Positions 8,852-17,224 of a stretch of DNA of 64,000 nucleotides are shown piece by piece (within the stretch, counting starts at the first letter, position 1; each line of letters starts with the position of its first letter). This DNA comes from Chitinophaga hostae. Its GTDB lineage: Bacteria > Bacteroidota > Bacteroidia > Chitinophagales > Chitinophagaceae. The position numbers and the translations under genes were made by a program. The stretch is taken from contig NZ_JAGTXB010000005.1 of assembly GCF_018224885.1 (NCBI RefSeq), forward strand, positions 1 to 64,000, in the 5' to 3' direction. The notes under the pieces were generated by a model. It saw nothing but the letters and a program-made list of their open reading frames with translations, did no database searches and was not told the DNA's origin.

Positions 8852-9596
8852 GGAAAATCATGTATCGGCCATGCCGCTTTGGGCCATCGTAATATTTATT
8901 GCCGGGTTTCTCTACTCAATAGCTTTCCTCACCAAACCAATAAAACGGGCAGCGCTCAATGCAGGTATGACGCTGCAGAAAGCAAGGAATATCCAGATCG
9001 GGGTATTTGTCTTTTATGTTGCCTATCTCACCTATGTTTCAGTGTTCGCTTTAAAAGGAGTGTTTGATGTAGACGCAGTACCACCTAAAGTATTTGTGTG
9101 GGCAGCGTTACCGTTAATGGTCATCCTGTTTGGCTTTATCGGAAACACCCGGTTATTTAAAACATTACTTCAGTCAATTACCTTGGAATCGTTGATTGCA
9201 GTGCATGTATTCCGGGTGCTGGGCATGTTTTTTCTCCTGCTTTATGGCTATCACCTGTTGCCGGATAAATTTGCTTTTTCGGCCGACCTGGGAGACCTGA
9301 TTACTGCAGTGCTGGCATTACCGGTGGCAAGGATGGCTTCGAAAAGAAAGCCGGGCTGGAAAGCTGCGGTCTATGCCTGGAACATTTTCGGTATACTGGA
9401 TATCGTTAACCTCCTTACAATTGCCGTTATTATCGGTGCAAACGGCAATCTCCGCGAAATGGCCGTGTTCCCGTTTGTTTGGTTCCCGGCTTTCGCACCA
9501 GCTACGATTTTATTTCTGCACACCGTGGTTTTTAGAAAATTGCACCTGTTGAAAACGGCGGAAGACCCGATAAAATATTCCTACGTGAATGGGTGA
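8850..9596 (+). CDS. Multi-spanning membrane protein of unknown function
   Basis: 248 residues with about seven hydrophobic segments (LWAIVIFIAGFLYSIAFL at residue ~10, IGVFVFYVAYLTYVSVFAL, VFVWAALPLMVILFGFI, FRVLGMFFLLLYGYHLL, LVTAVLALPVA-like, IVNLLTIAVIIGA and FAPATILFLHTVVF). No catalytic motif or family is recognised. It follows the Crp-like regulator at a 72-bp distance in the same direction and could be its target. The location is the inner membrane. Confidence 0.65.
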   Translation: MENHVSAMPLWAIVIFIAGFLYSIAFLTKPIKRAALNAGMTLQKARNIQIGVFVFYVAYLTYVSVFALKGVFDVDAVPPKVFVWAALPLMVILFGFIGNTRLFKTLLQSITLESLIAVHVFRVLGMFFLLLYGYHLLPDKFAFSADLGDLITAVLALPVARMASKRKPGWKAAVYAWNIFGILDIVNLLTIAVIIGANGNLREMAVFPFVWFPAFAPATILFLHTVVFRKLHLLKTAEDPIKYSYVNG

Positions 9597-9992
9597 AAAA
9601 TTATTCCGGCATCATTTGAAAAAGTGCCCCGCAGATAGACATCCTCAGGGGTGCTCAGTGAACTATTATCACATTTTTCGGCACAATAATAAATTTCGCA
9701 TGACTTAATGTTTTGACCCGCGCATAACAAATATAGTCTGCTGAAAATGTTGACAGGGGGTGGAAATGTTTATTTTTTGTTGCAGTCTGATCAAAGCGTG
9801 GTGGAAATAGCGGGTGCAGCCGCGGGTTCACCATCAACTAATAAATATTTTCTCCCCGGATATGTTATATCTATATGAAAACCAAGTAGCTGTGGTTTCA
9901 TAACATTGGATAGTCTACCATCCCGGTAGTATAACTGCTATAGCAAGCTTCTATTTATTACTTTTGCCGGCGAAGTTTACTTTATTATCGCT
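9597..9992. other. Intergenic region with inverted repeats, upstream of the alpha-galactosidase gene
   Basis: 396 bp without a credible gene. ATGAAAACCA (9875-9884) is nearly complementary to TGGTTTCAT (9893-9901). The pair is flanked by ATGTTAT at 9862 and ATAACAT ending at 9906, so the 45-bp block has overall dyad symmetry. It resembles the ATGTT half-site of the GntR sites further on but with altered spacing. It may be an operator for the GH36 gene. Confidence 0.45.
9959..9966 (+). promoter_or_regulatory. Possible -7 promoter element (TACTTTTG)
   Basis: TACTTTTG matches the Bacteroidota TAnnTTTG -7 element and lies 26 bp before the ATG of the alpha-galactosidase gene at 9993, a usual distance for a short leader. 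No clear -33 element accompanies it. Confidence 0.4.
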
Positions 9993-12179
9993 ATGAAAAA
10001 ACATATATGGAGCTTACTGGCATTGCTATTCATATGTCAGCTGGTAAATGCGCAGGAGCAGATCCTTATTTCAACCAAGAACCTGGCGCTCTCACTGGAG
10101 AAGGATGCCGATAGTAACCTGGTGGTGGCCTACTTCGGTAAAAAATTAGATAACCCGGAGGAGTATACGAAGATCAGGCCGCTCGATAAATTCAAACCGG
10201 GTAATGACGACCTGTATAACAGGCGGGAGGCCTACGCTACCGCAGGGTCAGTGAATCTGCTGGAGCCTGCCCTCGCAGTAACACAGGGTAACGGCGATAA
10301 ATCACTCGTGCTGCATTACGTATCTAATAAAGTGAGCAGGATAGATGCCGGTCAAACGCTAACGGAAATACTCCTGGAAGATAAACAGTATAATCTGCAG
10401 GTAAAGCTCTTTTATCATGCCTACGAAGCCAACGATGTAATAGAACAATGGACAGAGATCTCCCATCATCAGAAAAAGCCGGTGGTACTCAATAAATTTG
10501 CGTCTGCCAGTCTTACGTTAGGAGGAAGACAGTTCTACCTGAAAAATCATTACAGCGGCTGGGGTAGGGAAATGTATCCGGAAGAACAGGAACTGCTTCA
10601 CGGTATCAGAACCATAGATTCGAAACTGGGCACCCGTAACAACCTGCTTCATTCATCTTCCTTCATGGTAAGTGTCGATAACAAAGCCACCGAAGACGAA
10701 GGGATGGTATTGGCCGGGTCGCTGGAATGGAATGGTAATTTCCGGCTCGATTTTGAAACCTTTGATGAATATTATCTTCGCATCACGGCGGGTATTAATA
10801 ACTACGCCTCCGCCTATACGCTGCAGCCAGGCGAGGTATTTACAACCCCCAGGTTGGTATACACCCTGTCTGCAGCAGGTAAGGGATTGGCCAGCCGCAA
10901 CATGCAGCGCTGGGCGAGAGATTATCGTTTACGCAACGGCAATGGTGAACGCCTCACGCTCCTCAACAACTGGGAAACTACCTATTTTGATTTCGATGAG
11001 CAGAAATTATCCGGGCTGCTGGACGATACCAAAAAGCTGGGCGTTGATGTATTTCTGTTGGATGATGGCTGGTTTGGAAATAAATATCCCCGCAATGGAG
11101 CTACTTCAGGGCTGGGCGACTGGCAGGCCAACCGGGCAAAACTCAGGAATGGTATCTCAGCGCTGGGTAAAGAGGCCACAGATAAAGGCGTGCAACTCGG
11201 ACTCTGGATTGAACCGGAAATGGTGAATCCCAAAAGTGAATTATATGAGCAGCATCCCGACTGGGTATTAAGAGAGCCGGGAAGAAAGGAATACTATATG
11301 CGCAATCAGCTGGTGCTCGATCTTTGTAATCCGGCTGTGCAGGAATTTGTTTATAATACAGTGGAGCACCTGTTCAAAGAAGTACCTCAACTGGCTTTTA
11401 TTAAGTGGGACTGTAATTCACTTATCTATAATGCCTTCTCTCCATACCTGAAAAATCAGCAGGATCACTTTTACATTAACTACGTACGGGGGCTGAACAG
11501 TGTGCTGGAAAGACTCAGGAAGCTTCATCCCGATGTACCGATGATGCTTTGCGCGGGCGGCGGCTCCAGGGTTGACTACAAATCGCTGCAATATTTTACG
11601 GAATTCTGGCCAAGTGATAACACCAATGCATTCGACAGGATCTTTATTCAATGGGAGTATTCCTACTATTTCCCTTCATTGGCGGTAGATAACCATGTAA
11701 CAGAAATGGGAACGCAGCCCATCAAATTCAGAACGGATGTAGCCATGATGGGTAAACTGGGCTTTGATCTGAAGGTACATGAGCTAACGCCCAATGATCT
11801 TGCTTTCTGCCAGCAAGCTGTGAAATTTTACAGTACTATTAAACACCTGGTATGGCATGGCGATCAATACCGGCTGCAGGACCCGTATAATCATAAGGTG
11901 GCTTCCATTGCTTACGTAAAACCAGATAAACAGGAAGCAGTGATATTTAACTATTATGTAGCTACGAAATTTACAACAACTATCAATCTGCCGATAAAAA
12001 TGAAAGGACTTGATCCCGATAAACAATACAGGATCGAAGAGATGAATCTTTACCCGGGAACTAAATCGCCGGTAAACAGCATGCAAACCTATTCGGGCGA
12101 TTTCCTGATGACAGTGGGCTTTAATCCTGAGGCGAGTGCAAAGCGCACCAGTGTTATCCTTAAAGTGACTGCCATCTGA
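9993..12179 (+). CDS. Exported alpha-galactosidase, glycoside hydrolase family 36
   Basis: 728 residues, the usual length for GH36. A signal peptide (IWSLLALLFICQLVNAQ) precedes an N-terminal beta-supersandwich (to ~300). The (beta/alpha)8 catalytic domain follows, with LNNWETTYFDFDE, VDVFLLDDGWFG, LGLWIEPEMVNP, FIKWDCN with nucleophile D473, and FWPSDNTNAFDR with acid/base D542. These are the signature motifs of retaining alpha-galactosidases that remove terminal alpha-1,6-galactose from oligosaccharides or galactomannan. It ends at a strong terminator, so it is probably monocistronic and located in the periplasm. GH36 also contains alpha-N-acetylgalactosaminidases and raffinose synthases, so the exact substrate is inferred. 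Confidence 0.93.
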   Translation: MKKHIWSLLALLFICQLVNAQEQILISTKNLALSLEKDADSNLVVAYFGKKLDNPEEYTKIRPLDKFKPGNDDLYNRREAYATAGSVNLLEPALAVTQGNGDKSLVLHYVSNKVSRIDAGQTLTEILLEDKQYNLQVKLFYHAYEANDVIEQWTEISHHQKKPVVLNKFASASLTLGGRQFYLKNHYSGWGREMYPEEQELLHGIRTIDSKLGTRNNLLHSSSFMVSVDNKATEDEGMVLAGSLEWNGNFRLDFETFDEYYLRITAGINNYASAYTLQPGEVFTTPRLVYTLSAAGKGLASRNMQRWARDYRLRNGNGERLTLLNNWETTYFDFDEQKLSGLLDDTKKLGVDVFLLDDGWFGNKYPRNGATSGLGDWQANRAKLRNGISALGKEATDKGVQLGLWIEPEMVNPKSELYEQHPDWVLREPGRKEYYMRNQLVLDLCNPAVQEFVYNTVEHLFKEVPQLAFIKWDCNSLIYNAFSPYLKNQQDHFYINYVRGLNSVLERLRKLHPDVPMMLCAGGGSRVDYKSLQYFTEFWPSDNTNAFDRIFIQWEYSYYFPSLAVDNHVTEMGTQPIKFRTDVAMMGKLGFDLKVHELTPNDLAFCQQAVKFYSTIKHLVWHGDQYRLQDPYNHKVASIAYVKPDKQEAVIFNYYVATKFTTTINLPIKMKGLDPDKQYRIEEMNLYPGTKSPVNSMQTYSGDFLMTVGFNPEASAKRTSVILKVTAI

Positions 12180-12201
12180 TAGCGGCGATGACAACTATTT
12201 G

Positions 12202-12233
12202 AAAGTATCCGGCGAAACAGCCGGATACTTTTT
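12202..12233 (+). terminator. Rho-independent terminator after the GH36 gene
   Basis: AAAGTATCCGGC (12202-12213) pairs perfectly with GCCGGATACTTT (12220-12231) around a 6-nt loop. The T-tract starts within the right arm. It lies 22 bp after the alpha-galactosidase stop. Confidence 0.9.
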
Positions 12234-12285
12234 GTTTATAACCCTTATTCCCCTATTTCCCCTTCGTTTCTATCCTAAAAAATAC

Positions 12286-12307
12286 TATGTTCAAATGTAT
12301 GAACATA
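12286..12307. promoter_or_regulatory. Predicted GntR operator, class ATGTTY-N8-GAACAT (site A)
   Basis: T-ATGTTC-N8-GAACAT-A, 133 bp before the outer-membrane barrel gene at 12440. The half-sites are exact inverted repeats. The same 22-bp layout occurs at 13626 and at 34966, the latter across the start of a HutC-type GntR gene. Confidence 0.75.
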
Positions 12308-12439
12308 TTGATAAATGAATTAACTTACCTGGTAATTTGAGTACTGTTATGAAAGAAGCCGGGCTTTTCTTATTGACCGGTTATGTCCCTGATATATCAA
12401 CCAATAGCAAACATCAAAAATTATTAAAGCAAACACGTT

Positions 12440-13564
12440 ATGCTGAAATTTACTTCTCTGAACTTAAAACAGCAGTGCTTACGAACAGCTTTGCTGGGTA
12501 CCGCCTTGTTTTTATGGCAACAATCAGTAAAGGCCCAGGGCTGTGTAGCCATCCGCAGCACAGGCACGGTGTGCATGAAGCCACAGGCTGAAATGGAAAA
12601 AGGATGGCAGATGAATATGTCATACCGGTATTTCAGATCCTTTCGCCATTTTGTAGGAACGGAAGAACAAAAAGAGCGGTTGGAAAAGCATACGGAAGTC
12701 ATCAACTGGCAGCATACGCTGGATTTGTCGCTGGTGCGTACGCTGAACAACCGCTGGTCGCTGGCGGTTAATGTGCCTGTGCTGGCCAACACCAGGTCAT
12801 CATTATATGAGCATGGCGGTAACAACAGTAAAAGCCCTGATGCACGCCAGAAAACACATTCATTTGGTATCGGCGACATTCGTTTTGCAGTGTACCGCTG
12901 GTTACTGAATCCGGCCAGGTCAACGAAAGGAAATATACAGGCCGGGCTGGGACTTAAACTGCCCACAGGCGATTACCGGTTCCAGGATTATTTTGTAAAA
13001 AATGACAGTACAAAGATCCTTGGCCCCGTGGATCAGTCCATACAACTGGGAGACGGAGGTACAGGGTTTACCACAGAGTTGAATGGATATTATAATTTTT
13101 CCAAACGGTTTAGCGTATACGGAAGCTTTTATTACCTGTTTAATCCAAGGGAACAAAATGGTGTGTCTACCGCCAGAGGCGGCACAGTATCGGCCAGCGC
13201 CATACAATACGGCACAGCGGTAATGAGCGTACCTGATCAGTACATGGTGCGTTTGGGAGCTAATTATTCAATGGAACACCTTACTGTGTCGGCGGGCCTC
13301 CGCAGGGAATGTGTTCCTGCAAAAGATCTCATAGGCGGCAGCAGCGGTTTTCGCCGGCCGGGATATGTTGTTTCTGTGGAACCAGGCCTGAGTTACAGGT
13401 TTGAGCACCTGGCCCTTTTTGCAACAGTGCCGGTGGCGTTAAAACGTGACCGCACACAGAGCTATGCCGATAAACTGCAAACACAGGCCACAGGGGTATA
13501 CAGACAAGGAGATGCTGCTTTTGCCGACTATTCCGTCAACATAGGTATGTCGTTCCATTTCTGA
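12440..13564 (+). CDS. Outer-membrane beta-barrel protein (transporter-like)
   Basis: 374 residues with a signal peptide (ALLGTALFLWQQSVKAQ). The mature part is a run of amphipathic strands separated by polar loops (WQMNMSYRYFRSF, WSLAVNVPVLAN, GIGDIRFAVYRWLL, NIQAGLGLKLPTGDY, FTTELNGYYNF, YVVSVEPGLSYRF), ending in a strand with terminal Phe (SVNIGMSFHF). This is the usual C-terminus of proteins inserted by the BAM machinery. It resembles MetA/phenol-pathway-type barrels, but no substrate is known. A predicted GntR site lies upstream, shared in type with the next gene, so both are probably induced with sugar utilisation. Confidence 0.7.
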   Translation: MLKFTSLNLKQQCLRTALLGTALFLWQQSVKAQGCVAIRSTGTVCMKPQAEMEKGWQMNMSYRYFRSFRHFVGTEEQKERLEKHTEVINWQHTLDLSLVRTLNNRWSLAVNVPVLANTRSSLYEHGGNNSKSPDARQKTHSFGIGDIRFAVYRWLLNPARSTKGNIQAGLGLKLPTGDYRFQDYFVKNDSTKILGPVDQSIQLGDGGTGFTTELNGYYNFSKRFSVYGSFYYLFNPREQNGVSTARGGTVSASAIQYGTAVMSVPDQYMVRLGANYSMEHLTVSAGLRRECVPAKDLIGGSSGFRRPGYVVSVEPGLSYRFEHLALFATVPVALKRDRTQSYADKLQTQATGVYRQGDAAFADYSVNIGMSFHF

Positions 13565-13625
13565 TAAATGCGGTCTAAAAAGTTATATTGTCAAAGGAAA
13601 AATTTGGTATCACCGGGAAAAATAG

Positions 13626-13647
13626 TATGTTTATACATATGAACATA
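13626..13647. promoter_or_regulatory. Predicted GntR operator, class ATGTTY-N8-GAACAT (site B)
   Basis: T-ATGTTT-N8-GAACAT-A, ending 53 bp before the ATG of the glycosidase gene at 13701. The core ATACATAT between the half-sites is shared with the operator at 33578, and TGTTTATACA fits the HutC consensus GT-N-TA-N-AC. Confidence 0.8.
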
Positions 13648-13650
13648 TTT

Positions 13651-13677
13651 CCCGGCAGCGATTTTATAGCTGCCGGG
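13651..13677 (+). other. Leader stem-loop between operator B and the glycosidase gene
   Basis: CCCGGCAGC (13651-13659) pairs perfectly with GCTGCCGGG (13669-13677) around a 9-nt A/T loop. It starts 3 bp after the predicted operator and ends 23 bp before the ATG. No T-tract follows, so it is more likely an mRNA-stability or translation element, or the terminator hairpin of the preceding gene, than a classical terminator. Confidence 0.55.
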
Positions 13678-13700
13678 GATTAAAAATCAATTGATACAGG

Positions 13701-14990
13701 ATGAAAATGAGATCTTCATTGGTATGTGGCCTGGTACTTTTTGCTTCCGCAGGAACAGCCCAGGTGAAACACGCAACGGACTACGCGTCTGCAGAGAAAA
13801 AAGCAAAGGAATATTTTCCTTTCGTGGAAGAAAAAGCGCTGGAAGTGATGAAGGCGGGATTCAACGCGGGAGATGGGTATCGCGAAGTTTGGATCAGGGA
13901 TTACAACACCTTTATTGAACTGGCCGCCCGGGTAAATAAGCCCGAAGTGTTGAAAGAAAATCTCCTGGTATTTTTCCGGATGCAGGGCGATGATGGAAAT
14001 ATTATTGACGGATTTACACCGGCTGAAAAAATTGCCAAAGGAGAAACAGATTTTAGCTACTCAAAGCTGGAGCCGCGTTATGCCGGTCATAAAAACACCG
14101 TGGAAACAGACCAGGAAACTTCACTGGTACAAGCTGTTTATAAATACATCCAGCTAACCGGCGACAAGACTATTTTACAGGAGAAGATCGGGGATAAGTC
14201 CGTAGCAGAACGACTGGAATACTCCATGGATTTTCTCATGAAAAATAAATTCAACAGCCGGTATGGGCTCATTACCGGGGCTACCACGGCCGACTGGGGA
14301 GATGTGCAACCCGAACATGGATGGGGAGTAGACCTGGATGAAAACACACATCCTGCTATTGATATTTACGACAATGCCATGTTCATTGTAGCCATGAATA
14401 ACATGATGGAGATGCTGCCTGCTACCCGTCAGAAATGGACCGGTATAAAAAGCAAAGTTGCTGCAAACTGCAGAAAATATCTGTGGGATAAAACCAAACA
14501 GAAATTCATTCCGCACATCTATCTGAAAGGTTCGCCTTTCCCTGCCGGTTTTAAAGAGAACGACATTTATTATTTCGGCGGTACCACAGTGGCTATTGAA
14601 GCTGGTTTGCTAAGCAAACAGGAAGTGAAACTTTCCCTGGATGAAATGGTGAGAAGGGTGAAACAGGCCGGTGCGCCTTCCATCGGGCTAACGCTGTATC
14701 CGCCCTATCCGGATGGCTATTTTGCCAATAAGATCATGAACCCGGTGTATAGTTATCAGAATGGTGGCGACTGGACCTGGTTTGGCGGCAGAATGATTCA
14801 GCAGCTGATCAAATACGGATACGTGAAAGAAGCGTACGAACAAATACTGCCCATGGTAAAACGGGTGAAAGATAACAATGGCTTTTATGAATGGTATTCT
14901 GTTGATAACAAACCAAGAGGATCCGGCACATTCAGAGGAGAAGCAGGTGTATTGTACACCGCCATCACGATGTTTGAGCATTTAAAGTAG
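13701..14990 (+). CDS. Exported six-hairpin (alpha/alpha-toroid) glycosidase of unassigned family
   Basis: 429 residues with a short signal peptide (LVCGLVLFASAGTAQ). The mature protein is an alpha-helical toroid domain with the substrate-pocket motifs EVWIRDYNTFIE (~residue 57), ATTADWGDVQPEHGWG (~195), IDIYDNAMFIVAM, GGDWTWFGGRMIQQL (~355) and NGFYEWYS with GSGTFRGEAGVL near the end. The WxRDY and Y-EWY patterns recall inverting (alpha/alpha)6 enzymes such as GH63, trehalase-like and amylo-alpha-1,6-glucosidase-like proteins, with acidic residues D and E there as likely catalysts. The family number cannot be set by eye. Its predicted operator and the surrounding mannosidase genes suggest action on a mannose- or glucose-containing oligosaccharide. 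Confidence 0.75.
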   Translation: MKMRSSLVCGLVLFASAGTAQVKHATDYASAEKKAKEYFPFVEEKALEVMKAGFNAGDGYREVWIRDYNTFIELAARVNKPEVLKENLLVFFRMQGDDGNIIDGFTPAEKIAKGETDFSYSKLEPRYAGHKNTVETDQETSLVQAVYKYIQLTGDKTILQEKIGDKSVAERLEYSMDFLMKNKFNSRYGLITGATTADWGDVQPEHGWGVDLDENTHPAIDIYDNAMFIVAMNNMMEMLPATRQKWTGIKSKVAANCRKYLWDKTKQKFIPHIYLKGSPFPAGFKENDIYYFGGTTVAIEAGLLSKQEVKLSLDEMVRRVKQAGAPSIGLTLYPPYPDGYFANKIMNPVYSYQNGGDWTWFGGRMIQQLIKYGYVKEAYEQILPMVKRVKDNNGFYEWYSVDNKPRGSGTFRGEAGVLYTAITMFEHLK

Positions 14991-15012
14991 TAAGTAACTG
15001 TCTATCACCAGG

Positions 15013-15054
15013 AGCTGACCAGGAGTCTTTTCAGGCTTTGGGTCAGCTTTTTTT
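15013..15054 (+). terminator. Rho-independent terminator after the six-hairpin glycosidase gene
   Basis: AGCTGACC (15013-15020) pairs with GGTCAGCT (15041-15048), followed by a run of Ts to 15054. It lies 23 bp after the stop codon at 14990. Confidence 0.85.
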
Positions 15055-15295
15055 ATGCTAACTACCTTCCTTCCGGAAATCCCGGTTGCCTGCCCACCTG
15101 CTTTCATATTCTCCGGAGGAATTATCATTGGGAAAAGACACCTGGAAATTGGCAATGAAATAAGGAGAAATGAGATTAAACCAGGACAATTAACTGAGTC
15201 GACTGATAAACAGGTTGACATGGTGAAAACCTGTCAGCTGAAATATGGCAACTAAATGAGGCCCTTTTTTTTGCAGTGACAGGAGGATTCACCAC

Positions 15296-15327
15296 AAAAA
15301 AGAGGGCCGGCCTTTTTGGCCAGCCCT
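15296..15327 (-). terminator. Rho-independent terminator of the SusC/SusD operon (minus strand)
   Basis: On the minus strand AGGGCTGGCC, a loop of five As and GGCCGGCCCT form a ten-pair stem with one mismatch. It is followed by CTTTTTT. It lies 41 bp beyond the stop of the SusD-like gene. Confidence 0.85.
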
Positions 15328-15367
15328 GGTATAAGGAAGATTGGAATGAATAATGTTTTCCGGGTGA

Positions 15368-17215
15368 TCACTCAAATCCGGGATTCTGTTTTATAGCATC
15401 ATGACTCTTCTTTATTTCTTCCCTTGGAATAGGCAACAGGTAATAGTAATCGCCTTTCCATGGTTTTCTTACTTCCGCTGCTTCAATTACGCCGTAGGCA
15501 TACGACAGCTTGCCTAACAAATCACTTGGCTGAGTGCCGGTCCAATCCATTTTCACGCTGGTTAACCCGCGGATAGGAATATCAATATTTCCGGGAGCTG
15601 CTTTCCAGCGCATCAGGTCAAAAAAGCGGTGATCTTCCAGGTGTAATTCAATAGCCCGTTCGTTGCGGTATTCTTTTACGAGCGCAGCGCCTGTACTGGT
15701 AATATCCGGCATGTTAACAGAAGGTCTTTTCCTTACTTTGTTGATATAATCCCTTGCTACCGCCTCGTTTCCAAGCGCCATCTGAATTTCTGCATAGTTG
15801 AGATAAAACTCTGCTAACCGCAGGAAAACAATGGCCTGGGTATAATCGTAGTCAAAGCTTGCGCGGGGACCAGTGAAATCACAGAGCCTTCTGAAGGTAT
15901 AACCTGTTTGCACTCTCCAGTGGAAAGGGGTTAAACCCTTTACCCAATAGGTTTTGGAGTCGCGGCCAAAGTCATACAGGTTTTGTCCGTTTTTAGGATC
16001 TACTTTATGCGGGTTGGTATAAGGCGCCGCGTTGTCCGGATTAGGATTGGCATCTTCCCAGTATTCATAAGTTCTTAATGTACTCTTTGCGCCATCATTG
16101 ATGGTAAAAGGGCCAGCGCCCGGATAAATAATATCGCTGTAGTACCTTGGATCCCTGTTTTTATTGGGTTGCTGCGGATCGTATCCGGAGGCCGGGTTCA
16201 CGGTTACGCCATCAGGTAAATAAGGATATTGCCCGTTTGTCATCTGGAACATATTCACAAATGTTTGCGTAGGCATAATGCGCTGACGGGCATCAAATCC
16301 GCTGGGCCAGTAGTCGTAGTTAAAACCCCAGTCTGGTACCCTGGTGCCGGGTGTAAAAGATTTGCCCAGGATAATTTCATCCATTTTCAGCGGCCTGGTA
16401 AACAGGTCATCATGCGTAGGATGCAGGGTGAAACTTAAATCGAGAACCGCCTTGGTAGCAGCTTCGGCAGCCTGCCATTTGGTTTTGTCGTTAGATGGAT
16501 TATTGAGCGGACTGGCCATATACAAGAGCACTCTTGCTTTCAAAGCCATGGCGGCAGCTTTGGTGATTTTTCCGCCGGCAGGGGCTACATCCTTTAACAG
16601 GGTGATGGCCTGCTCACATTCATCCAGGATAAATTTTGCGCACTCGTCGTAGGTATTCCTGGGCACATCAAAATTAGCATCATCCAGTTTGTAACTTTTA
16701 GTGACGATGGGTACGCCGCCAAATGTTTTTGTAAGCTCAAAGTACATCCATGCACGTAAGAAATGCATTTCCCCTTTCATCGGGTCCAGTTTTGCTGCAT
16801 CAATGGAAGAAGCACTTGTTTTCTCAAAGAATACATTTGCTTTCCTGATGTATCCGTATTCTTCATTCCAGATGCCGGTCAGATCTGTGATGTTATCGGG
16901 AGAAATAGTTCCTTCGATATACTGGCGGATACCAGCCGCCTTGTCATGCGTTTCAGGCTGGGAAACGGCAACATCCGTTAATGTTTCAAATCCGCCGGTG
17001 CCGGGGTACCAGATGGGTTTCATGCCATTGTATACGCCATATACATAGTTCTGGAGAAAAGTGGCATCAGAAAAAACCGCATCATCGGTGAGTTTGTCCA
17101 AAGGCTTTTTATCCAGCAGATCCCTGTTGCACGAAATAGTATTTGCTGCTACGCCGGCAAGCAGAAAGATAGAAATTTTCGCAGCCTGTTTATGTAATAA
17201 TTTCAACGATTTCAT
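15368..17215 (-). CDS. SusD/RagB-family outer-membrane lipoprotein
   Basis: 615 residues. A lipoprotein signal (SIFLLAGVAANTISC followed by NRDLLDKKPLDK) leads into a typical SusD-like fold: TPR-type helical region with FLRAWMYFELTKTFGGVPI near residue 150, AKFILDECEQAITLL, and the C-terminal RPSVNMPDIT / EYRNERAIELHLEDHRFFDLMRW motif, ending PIPREEIKKSHDAIKQNPGF. SusD proteins sit on the cell surface as the lid of the SusC transporter and capture glycans. It starts 9 bp after the SusC stop, so the two are co-transcribed. The glycan is probably an alpha-mannoside, inferred from the operator shared with mannosidase genes. Confidence 0.95.
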   Translation of the reverse strand: MKSLKLLHKQAAKISIFLLAGVAANTISCNRDLLDKKPLDKLTDDAVFSDATFLQNYVYGVYNGMKPIWYPGTGGFETLTDVAVSQPETHDKAAGIRQYIEGTISPDNITDLTGIWNEEYGYIRKANVFFEKTSASSIDAAKLDPMKGEMHFLRAWMYFELTKTFGGVPIVTKSYKLDDANFDVPRNTYDECAKFILDECEQAITLLKDVAPAGGKITKAAAMALKARVLLYMASPLNNPSNDKTKWQAAEAATKAVLDLSFTLHPTHDDLFTRPLKMDEIILGKSFTPGTRVPDWGFNYDYWPSGFDARQRIMPTQTFVNMFQMTNGQYPYLPDGVTVNPASGYDPQQPNKNRDPRYYSDIIYPGAGPFTINDGAKSTLRTYEYWEDANPNPDNAAPYTNPHKVDPKNGQNLYDFGRDSKTYWVKGLTPFHWRVQTGYTFRRLCDFTGPRASFDYDYTQAIVFLRLAEFYLNYAEIQMALGNEAVARDYINKVRKRPSVNMPDITSTGAALVKEYRNERAIELHLEDHRFFDLMRWKAAPGNIDIPIRGLTSVKMDWTGTQPSDLLGKLSYAYGVIEAAEVRKPWKGDYYYLLPIPREEIKKSHDAIKQNPGFE

Positions 17216-17224
17216 AATTGATTT

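Noticed and set aside
9655..9837. A 60-codon minus-strand frame upstream of the GH36 gene
   Set aside because: Short and without likeness to any family; the region shows regulatory-type inverted repeats instead.
12337..12591. An 84-codon frame starting before the barrel gene
   Set aside because: It overlaps the signal peptide region of the barrel protein in another frame and has no family features.
14982..15255. Short frames on both strands after the six-hairpin glycosidase gene
   Set aside because: They cover the terminator at 15013-15054 and have no coding features.
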